NCBI RefSeq assembly: GCF_030815485.1
Contig: NZ_JAUSWV010000002.1
Location: 5,642,001 to 5,706,000 of the forward strand
DNA length: 64,000 nt
Reading direction: 5' to 3'
Source of the DNA: Streptomyces rishiriensis
Lineage (GTDB): Bacteria; Actinomycetota; Actinomycetes; Streptomycetales; Streptomycetaceae
The notes beneath the pieces are model-generated. The model had not been told where the DNA came from and did not search any database. It saw nothing but the letters and a program-made list of their open reading frames with translations. Below, piece by piece: positions 57,859 to 64,000 of the stretch; the first letter of the stretch is position 1; each line of letters starts with the position of its first letter. The position numbers were made by a program, and so were the translations under genes.

Positions 57859-59558
57859 CAAGGCCGACGGTCCCGGACCGGGCCCTCGCGGAACTCGGCC
57901 GTACCGAGGGGGCTCCCGACACCCTGGCCCTCCTCGTGCGGGACCAGGACACCCGACGGCTGCTCCTGCTGCGCGCCGTCCTCGACGCGGCCGAGGCGGC
58001 GGACCCCGCGCTCTGCTCCCCCGGACGAAAGGCCCGGCTGCGCGAGGACTGGGCGCTGCTCGCCGAGGCCGACCGCCCACAGCCACCCGGCACCGCTCAC
58101 GCTCCGGCCGACACGCCGCAGGACGTACGAGGGACGCGGCTGCCTCGGCCCGGCGCGCCGCACCCCTCGTCGGACCCGGCTCGGCCCGAGGGCGGCGCGT
58201 CCCGGCACCCGCAGGCGATGCCGCACCCCCGGTCCGGCGCACCGCGCCCGTCGTCGGGCGTCCCGCATCCGCCGGAGGGCATGCCCCGGGATGCGCGTAG
58301 GACGCCGGACGCCTCGCCCGGCGCGCCGCATCCCTTACCGGGTACGGCCCACCCGCCCCCGCCGGGTGGCGCGCTCTCGCCTGCCCGGGCCCGGCTCTTC
58401 CACCCGCTGACCGGCCCATGGGCCCTGAGCTGTCTGCACGGACTCGACGGCCGCGCCGGCCCCCCGGACGAGTCCCGGGCCCGTCGGCTCCGGCGGGACC
58501 TCGCGCACTTCAGCGCGATCGCGGCGGTGGCGGCTGCGCGCGCCGGGATCCCGTTCACCGTCCGGCTGACCGCGTACGACGGAGTGCTCACGCTGCCGTC
58601 CCTCGGCTCGCTGCACACGGCCACCACGGGGGACGTCCCCGTCGACGTCACCCACCGGGAAGGGTGCCTGACGGTGCGCCAGCCCGACGCCCCGGACATC
58701 GCCGTCCGTCTGGAGAGCGGGACAGGGGCCTGGTCCGGCGCCCTCGCCTGGACCCCCCTGCACGCCCTGCCCGGCCTGCCGTCCGCCGGCGGCCCCATGC
58801 CCCTGGACGACATGGACCCCTACCGTGTCGCACCGGGCCCCCGCCACCGGACGCTCGGCGGACCCGCGACCCTCGACGACGGGGACTGCAAACGCTGGCT
58901 CCAGGCCTGGTCGGGCACCGAGGCGGCACTGCGCACCGGCGGCGCGCACCGGGTGAGCGAGGCGGCGGCACTGCTGCGCTGCATGGTCCCCCTGGAGCGG
59001 CCGCCCGGCGCCGAGGGACGGGACAGCTGCAGTGCGACCCGGCACGAGGCGTTCGGCGCCCTGCTCTCCAGCACCCCGCAGGACGCCCCGGCCCTGGCCG
59101 AAACCCTCGTCCACGAACTGCATCACGCCAAACTGGCCGCCCTCGGAGACCTCGTGACGCTCCATCACGCCGGCCCGGAGGCGCGCTACTTCGCCCCCTG
59201 GAAGACGGACCCCCGACCGTACGACGGCCTGCTCCAGGGGGTCTACTCGCACCTGGCCCTCGCGGACTACTTCCAGCGCCGTGCGCTGCACACCACGCCG
59301 CCCGACAGCGAGTACGCCTGGTCCCGGCACGCCCGTTACCGCGCCCAGGTCGGAGCGGCCCTGCCGGGAGTCGTCGGCTCGCCCGACCTCACCGTCCGCG
59401 GACGCCGGTTCGTCGACGAGATGACCGCGACCTACGAACGCATGGCCGACCATCCGGCGCCCCGGAACCACACGGCGCGGGCCCAGGCGTACGTGAAGGC
59501 CGTGCGCGCGCTGTGGACGCAACGTCATGCTCCCGCCGTGCCACGCCCGAAAGAATGA
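57855..59558 (+). CDS. HExxH-motif peptide-modification protein
   Basis: This 567-residue protein has the metal motif HELHH (420-424) in LAETLVHELHHAKLAALGD, within a conserved C-terminal half (about 180-560). Related proteins occur in FxSxx and other RiPP loci, and some have been shown to be Fe/alpha-ketoglutarate-dependent peptide beta-hydroxylases. A hydroxylase role on the FxsA core is therefore plausible but inferred. A Pro/His/Arg-rich low-complexity insert (about 75-175) separates a short N-terminal helical region. The GTG at 57855 follows a perfect AAGGAGG at 6-7 bp and overlaps the fxsB stop. Confidence 0.87.
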   Translation: MTRPTVPDRALAELGRTEGAPDTLALLVRDQDTRRLLLLRAVLDAAEAADPALCSPGRKARLREDWALLAEADRPQPPGTAHAPADTPQDVRGTRLPRPGAPHPSSDPARPEGGASRHPQAMPHPRSGAPRPSSGVPHPPEGMPRDARRTPDASPGAPHPLPGTAHPPPPGGALSPARARLFHPLTGPWALSCLHGLDGRAGPPDESRARRLRRDLAHFSAIAAVAAARAGIPFTVRLTAYDGVLTLPSLGSLHTATTGDVPVDVTHREGCLTVRQPDAPDIAVRLESGTGAWSGALAWTPLHALPGLPSAGGPMPLDDMDPYRVAPGPRHRTLGGPATLDDGDCKRWLQAWSGTEAALRTGGAHRVSEAAALLRCMVPLERPPGAEGRDSCSATRHEAFGALLSSTPQDAPALAETLVHELHHAKLAALGDLVTLHHAGPEARYFAPWKTDPRPYDGLLQGVYSHLALADYFQRRALHTTPPDSEYAWSRHARYRAQVGAALPGVVGSPDLTVRGRRFVDEMTATYERMADHPAPRNHTARAQAYVKAVRALWTQRHAPAVPRPKE

Positions 59559-59688
59559 GGATGGGCGGCGAGGGGCCGCCCGGTGCGCGAAGATCGTCGA
59601 ATCGAGGCACGCGTGGATGAAGTCGGCGGACTTACGCACGACGCGCCGAGGTTCTAGGATTTTGGTACTACGCGCTGGAGGCCGCTGC

Positions 59689-62600
59689 ATGTCTGGAGCT
59701 CGTACGCCGGTGGGGACGACCGGGAGAGGGGCCGCACGGCAGACGGTCACGATCCATTTCGCGGGTTTCAACCGGGCCTGGGCGGCCTGGGTGGGGGACC
59801 GGCTCGAACGTCGTGGTCTGCGCGTCGTCTACCTGCGCTGGGACTCCCCGGCGGACGTCCCCCTGGTGGACCTGCTGCGCGACCTGGAACTCGCCGAGGG
59901 CCGCATCCTCATCATCGTCAGCGAGTGGTACTTCCAACTCGGCCCCCGGACGCAGGAGGAGTGGAACGCGGCGCTGCGCGAGGTCGTCGCCCCCGACGCG
60001 TCCCGGTTCGCCGCGGTCTCCGTCACCTCGGCGTCCGTGCCCTCGGCGACCGCCGTCCTCGCCCCGGTCGACCTGACCAACATGGGCGCCGAGGAGGCCG
60101 AGCGCCGACTCCTCGACCGGCTGGACCTGCCGACCGACCCGCTGCCCGAGCCCGCCGACGCGGCGCGCCGCGGTCCCCGGTTCCCGGCGTCGATGCCCGA
60201 GGTCTGGGGCGGCGTGCCCCGCCGCAACACCCGGTTCACCGGCCGTGAGTCACTGCTCAACGAGGCCTACCACGTGCTGCGCAACGCCGAGCCGGGCGCC
60301 GGCGTGGTCACGTTCCACGGCATGTCGGGAGTGGGCAAGACCCAGCTGTCCGCCGAGTACGTCTACCGCTTCGGCTCCGAGTACGACGTCGTCTGGTGGG
60401 TCAACGCCGAAAAACGCGTCACCTACCGTCGGCTGCTCGCCGAACTCGCCCCGAAACTCGGGCTCCAGACCGGCCAGGAGTACGGCGAACGGCTGCGCGC
60501 GGTCCGCGACTCGCTGCGCCGCGGCGAACCGTACGGACGCTGGCTGCTGATCCTCGACGGCGCGGACGAGCCCGACCAGATCTGGGACCTGGTGCCGACC
60601 GGCCCCGGCCACGTCATCATCACCTCCCGCAACCCGGAATGGACCGAGCACAACAGCAAGCTGCTGGAAGTGCCCGTCTACGCTCGCGACGAGTCGGTGG
60701 CGTTCATCCGCCGCCGCGCCCCGCGGCTGACGGAGGTGGAGGCCGACCAGCTCGCGGACGCGCTGGAGGACCTGCCGCTCCTGCTCGACCAGACGGCGGG
60801 CTGGCTGAACGACTCCGACCTCTCGGTGCGCCAGTACATCGCCCTGCTCGACGGCGGCATCGACAGCGACGTGGTGAAGGTGTCGGCGGACTTCCCGCTG
60901 GCCTTCCAGACCGCGTGGTCGATACTGCTGAACAAACTCCGCGACACCGTCCCCGAGTCGGTCGACCTGCTGCGGCTGTGCACGTTCTTCGCACCGGGCT
61001 TCATCCCCGTCCGTCTGCTGCGCGAGATGTCCAGCGAAGCACTGCCCGAACAGCTCGCCGGACTGCTCAACGACCCGCTGCTGTGGAACAAGGCGATCAA
61101 CCAGCTCCGCCAGTACTCGGTGGTCCGCCTGGAGTCCCACGAAGCGCTCGGCGACGAGGCCGCCGCTTCCGGCGAGTCCCTGTACCTGCACCGCATGGTC
61201 CACCAGATCGTGCACAAGGACATGCCGGACGCGGACCGCAAGGAGTTCATCGACGTCGTACGCCAGGCCCTCGCCGCGGCCGATCCGCGGCGGCCCACCG
61301 ACCCCGACCTGTGGCCGGGATACGCCCAGATCGTGCCGCACCTGAAGTACGCGGACGTGCTCCAGACCCAGGACCCGGGCGTCCAGCGGCTGGTCTTCAA
61401 CTGCCTGCGCTACATGTACTTCTCCGGCGAGTACAAGGCCGGCATCAAGCTCGGCGAACGTGCCATGGAGGCCTGGCGCGAGCTGCTCGGTCCGACCCAC
61501 CCCAGGATCTGGGAGCTGAGCTACCACTACACCAACCTGCTGCGCGCCGTCGGCGACTACGCCGGGACCGAGGCGCTCAGCCGCGCGGCCTCCGAGCACC
61601 TGAAGGCGGAGCGCGGGCCCCAGGACCTGGAGCATCTGCGGGCGGCGGCCGGTCTCGCCGCCGACCTGCGCGGCCTCGGCCGTTACGACGAGGCACTGGA
61701 ACTCTCCCAGTGGGTCCTGGTCGGATACCGCGACCTGCTCGGCGAACAGGACTCGCGGAGCCTCAACTCCCTCAACAACCTGGCGGTCTCCCTGCGTCTG
61801 CTCGGGCGCTACCAGGAAGCCCTGGACATCGACCGGCAGACCCTGGAGTCCCGGCGGGTGCTGCTGCGGGCCCGCCATCCCTGGACGCTCGGCTCCGAGA
61901 TCTACTACGCCATCGACCTGCGGCTGCTCGGGCGCTACGCGGAGGCCGAGTCCATCCAGGCGAAGAACGTGCGTGAGAGCCGTCTCGTGATGGGCCGCGA
62001 CAACCCGCAGACCCTCAGCGCCGAGCACAACCTCGCGCTGTGCCGCTACCGCCTGGGCGACCGCGACCGCGGCCGGGACCGCGGCATCGAGTGGGAGGAG
62101 CCCGGCGAGATGCTCTCCAGCGTGCTGGAGCGCGGTGAGCGGGTGCTGGGCGAGACCCATCCGCTGACCCTGATCTTCGCCACGGCCCAGAGCTGCTACG
62201 CCCGTGAGCACGGCGACATCGACCGGGCGCGTGAACTCAGCGAGGCCGTGGTCGCGCGCTACGAGGTGATGCTCGGCGAGGGCCACCCCTTCGTCTCCGG
62301 CGCCCGCGCCAACCAGGCGCTGATCCTGCGCAACGTCGGCGAGCGGGAGGCCGGCCACGTCCTCCTGGAGCAGGCGCTCGCGTCGATGTCGGAGGCGGTG
62401 GGCGAGAACCACCCGTGGACGCTGGGCTGCGCACTGAACGCCTCGGCCCTGCGCAACATCGTCGGCGACACCGAGAGCGCCGCCGACCTCAGCCGCGACA
62501 CGGTCACCCGGGCCACCGAGTCGCTCGGCCGGACCCACCCGCTGACCCTGTCGGCGCGGATCGCGTACGCGGCGGACCTGCGCGGTCTGCGGGACCGGCG

Positions 62601-62730
62601 GCAGGCGGAGAAGGCCGAGCAGGAGGCCCTCTCGGACCTCGACTCGACGCTCGGCAGCAAGCACCCGCACACCGTCTCGGCCCGGTCCCGCAACCGCCCC
62701 TACTGGGACTTCGAACCCCAGGTCATCTGA
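59689..62730 (+). CDS. TIR/NB-ARC/TPR protein of the FxSxx system (FxsT-like)
   Basis: This 1013-residue multidomain protein has an N-terminal TIR-like domain (about 18-130; VTIHFAGFNRAW, then EGRILIIVSEWYF). An NB-ARC/STAND NTPase follows, with P-loop GMSGVGKT (211-218) and Walker B WLLILDGADEP, and then at least eight TPRs (about 580-990). This is the layout of NLR-like immune receptors: sensor TPRs, an NTP switch and a TIR effector. FxSxx loci are known to include such TPR proteins. The ATG at 59689 has GGAGG 7 bp upstream. Whether the TIR keeps NADase activity cannot be judged by eye. Confidence 0.88.
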   Translation: MSGARTPVGTTGRGAARQTVTIHFAGFNRAWAAWVGDRLERRGLRVVYLRWDSPADVPLVDLLRDLELAEGRILIIVSEWYFQLGPRTQEEWNAALREVVAPDASRFAAVSVTSASVPSATAVLAPVDLTNMGAEEAERRLLDRLDLPTDPLPEPADAARRGPRFPASMPEVWGGVPRRNTRFTGRESLLNEAYHVLRNAEPGAGVVTFHGMSGVGKTQLSAEYVYRFGSEYDVVWWVNAEKRVTYRRLLAELAPKLGLQTGQEYGERLRAVRDSLRRGEPYGRWLLILDGADEPDQIWDLVPTGPGHVIITSRNPEWTEHNSKLLEVPVYARDESVAFIRRRAPRLTEVEADQLADALEDLPLLLDQTAGWLNDSDLSVRQYIALLDGGIDSDVVKVSADFPLAFQTAWSILLNKLRDTVPESVDLLRLCTFFAPGFIPVRLLREMSSEALPEQLAGLLNDPLLWNKAINQLRQYSVVRLESHEALGDEAAASGESLYLHRMVHQIVHKDMPDADRKEFIDVVRQALAAADPRRPTDPDLWPGYAQIVPHLKYADVLQTQDPGVQRLVFNCLRYMYFSGEYKAGIKLGERAMEAWRELLGPTHPRIWELSYHYTNLLRAVGDYAGTEALSRAASEHLKAERGPQDLEHLRAAAGLAADLRGLGRYDEALELSQWVLVGYRDLLGEQDSRSLNSLNNLAVSLRLLGRYQEALDIDRQTLESRRVLLRARHPWTLGSEIYYAIDLRLLGRYAEAESIQAKNVRESRLVMGRDNPQTLSAEHNLALCRYRLGDRDRGRDRGIEWEEPGEMLSSVLERGERVLGETHPLTLIFATAQSCYAREHGDIDRARELSEAVVARYEVMLGEGHPFVSGARANQALILRNVGEREAGHVLLEQALASMSEAVGENHPWTLGCALNASALRNIVGDTESAADLSRDTVTRATESLGRTHPLTLSARIAYAADLRGLRDRRQAEKAEQEALSDLDSTLGSKHPHTVSARSRNRPYWDFEPQVI

Positions 62731-62852
62731 GAACCCCCGGTCGTCCGAGAACCCACGGTCGTCCCGCGAGAACCCCCGGTCGTCCCGCGACCCTGGTCGC
62801 CCGGCAACCCCGGTCGTCCCGCGACCCCCGTCGCCCGGCAACCCCGGGTCGG
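62731..62852. repeat. Short tandem repeats after the TIR gene
   Basis: About six imperfect 18-21-bp units, such as GAACCCCCGGTCGTCCCGCG, follow the stop codon. The first three are the most alike (starts 62731, 62749, 62770). There is no coding support in any frame. Confidence 0.75.
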
Positions 62853-62878
62853 GGCGTCCGGGCAGGCCGACCGCCGGG

Positions 62879-62931
62879 CGACGGCGAAGGGCCCGCCCCC
62901 GAAACCTCCGGGGGCGGGCCCTTCGCCGTCG
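62879..62931. terminator. Strong bidirectional terminator
   Basis: Arms at 62879-62901 and 62909-62931 are a perfect 23-bp inverted repeat with a 7-nt loop, the longest in the window. It separates the conflict-type locus from the convergent kgd/sucA gene. Confidence 0.92.
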
Positions 62932-62998
62932 GACAGGTCCGCCGGACGAATCCTTCGGACACGTCGGTCGGACGCGTTCGTCAGGCGGGTTCGAGGGC

Positions 62999-64000
62999 TC
63001 AGGCCTCGAACACCTCACGCACCAGCTGCTCCTGCTCCGCTTGGTGCCGCTTGGCGGAGCCGACCGCCGGGGACGAGCCGTGCGGGCGCGAGATGCGGCG
63101 CAGGCGCTCGCCGTGCGGCACGTCCGCGCCGACCGCGAGGTCCAGGTGGTCGATCAGGTTCAGGGCGATGAACGGCCAGGCGCCCTGGTTGGCCGGCTCC
63201 TCCTGGGTCCAGAGGTACTTCTCGGCGTTGGGGTACTTGTTGACCTCCGCCTGGACCTCGGCACCCGGCAGCGGGTACAGCCGCTCGAGGCGGATGATCG
63301 CCGTGTCCGTGACGCCGCGCTTCTGACGCTCGGCCTCCAGGTCGTAGTAGACCTTGCCGGCGCAGAAGACGACCTTCTTCACGGCCGCCGGGTCGGTGAC
63401 CGTCGTGTCACCGATGACCGGGCGGAACTGGCCGCTCGTGAACTCCTCCGCCTTCGACGCGGCGGCCTTCAGGCGCAGCATCGACTTCGGGGTGAAGACG
63501 ACCAGCGGCTTGTGGTGCGGGTTGTGCACCTGCCACCGCAGGAGGTGGAAGTAGTTCGACGGGAGCGTGGGCATCGCGACCGTCATGTTGTTCTGCGCGC
63601 AGAGCTGGAGGAAGCGCTCGACGCGGGCCGAGGAGTGGTCCGGGCCCTGGCCCTCGTAGCCGTGGGGGAGGAGGAGCGTGACACCGCTCGTCTGGCCCCA
63701 CTTCTGCTCGGCCGCCGAGATGTACTCGTCGACCACGGTCTGCGCGCCGTTGACGAAGTCGCCGAACTGCGCCTCCCACATCACGAGCGCGTCGGGACGG
63801 GCCAGCGAGTAGCCGTACTCGAAGCCCATCACCGCGTACTCGGAGAGGAGGGAGTTGTAGACGTTGTAGCGGGCCTGCTCGTCGTTCAGGTACTGGAGCG
63901 GGGTGTGCTCCTCGCCCGTCTCGCGGTCGATGAGCACCGCGTGGCGCTGACCGAAGGTGCCGCGCTGCGAGTCCTGGCCGGACAGCCTGACCGGGGTGCC
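62999..64000 (-). CDS. kgd: 2-Oxoglutarate dehydrogenase E1/Kgd, C-terminal part (gene runs off the right edge)
   Basis: The visible 333 codons read from GTPVRLSGQDSQRGTFGQRH at the window edge to the stop at 62999. They match the thiamine-diphosphate E1 C terminus, including FEYGYSLARPDALVMWEAQFGDFVNGAQ, LLPHGYEGQGPDHSSARVERFLQL and VVFCAGKVYYDLEAERQKRG. In actinobacteria this is the multifunctional Kgd/SucA protein of the TCA cycle, with a fused E2-type N terminus outside this window. The gene is transcribed toward the conflict-type locus and ends before the 23-bp terminator. Confidence 0.95.
   Translation of the reverse strand, partial: GTPVRLSGQDSQRGTFGQRHAVLIDRETGEEHTPLQYLNDEQARYNVYNSLLSEYAVMGFEYGYSLARPDALVMWEAQFGDFVNGAQTVVDEYISAAEQKWGQTSGVTLLLPHGYEGQGPDHSSARVERFLQLCAQNNMTVAMPTLPSNYFHLLRWQVHNPHHKPLVVFTPKSMLRLKAAASKAEEFTSGQFRPVIGDTTVTDPAAVKKVVFCAGKVYYDLEAERQKRGVTDTAIIRLERLYPLPGAEVQAEVNKYPNAEKYLWTQEEPANQGAWPFIALNLIDHLDLAVGADVPHGERLRRISRPHGSSPAVGSAKRHQAEQEQLVREVFEA

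Noticed and set aside
62731..62852. CRISPR-like or coding repeat (RGFSDD pattern on the minus strand)
   Set aside because: Units are contiguous and decaying; no frame extends into a recognisable gene.
60250..63018. 922-codon minus-strand frame under the TIR/NB-ARC/TPR gene
   Set aside because: It crosses the repeats and the 23-bp terminator and mirrors codon bias of the plus-strand gene.

Overview
The window is about 72% GC chromosomal DNA of a Streptomyces. The genes have GC-rich third positions, many GTG starts and ATGA/GTGA gene overlaps, and several promoters place a TANNNT -10 box seven bases before the start codon (leaderless mRNAs). Gene content and order match, from memory, the S. 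coelicolor core region running from epi-isozizaene synthase (SCO5222) to 2-oxoglutarate dehydrogenase E1 (SCO5281). I see no IS element, prophage, CRISPR array, tRNA or rRNA.

Left part (1-21.1 kb): two membrane HD/HD-GYP proteins, a TPR protein and peptide deformylase come first. The albaflavenone pair follows (terpene cyclase plus CYP170A1). Next is the class Ia ribonucleotide reductase operon nrdA-nrdB-nrdS on the minus strand, preceded by two NrdR boxes and a cobalamin riboswitch. After a solute:sodium symporter pair comes the chitin/N-acetylglucosamine locus: the regulator dasR, the ABC importer dasABC, the hexosaminidase dasD and nagB, with several DasR (dre) operators.

Middle (21.1-48.8 kb): a PdtaS-type histidine kinase, wblE, a lipid kinase, sigma factor sigH with its anti-sigma prsH, a UBP zinc finger and a Na+/H+ antiporter. 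Then come a family 2B encapsulin shell gene with its polyprenyl synthase cargo, small regulators and VOC proteins, and nickel superoxide dismutase sodN with its protease sodX. A polar amino acid ABC operon has a frameshifted binding-protein gene. Malic enzyme, a block of 43-bp tandem repeats, an oxidoreductase, a self-contained HTH/Clp-N pair and a PadR-DUF4097 pair follow.

Right part (48.8-62.7 kb): eight same-strand genes form the most unusual locus. They encode a trypsin-co-occurring domain protein, a trypsin-like protease with a VMAP-type C terminus, a MoxR AAA ATPase, a vWA/TPR protein, an FxSxx-COOH peptide (C terminus FASAL), the radical SAM enzyme FxsB, an HExxH peptide-modification protein and a TIR/NB-ARC/TPR protein. 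It looks like an NTP-dependent conflict or signalling system joined to a RiPP pathway. A 23-bp perfect terminator hairpin separates it from the convergent kgd/sucA gene, which runs off the right edge.
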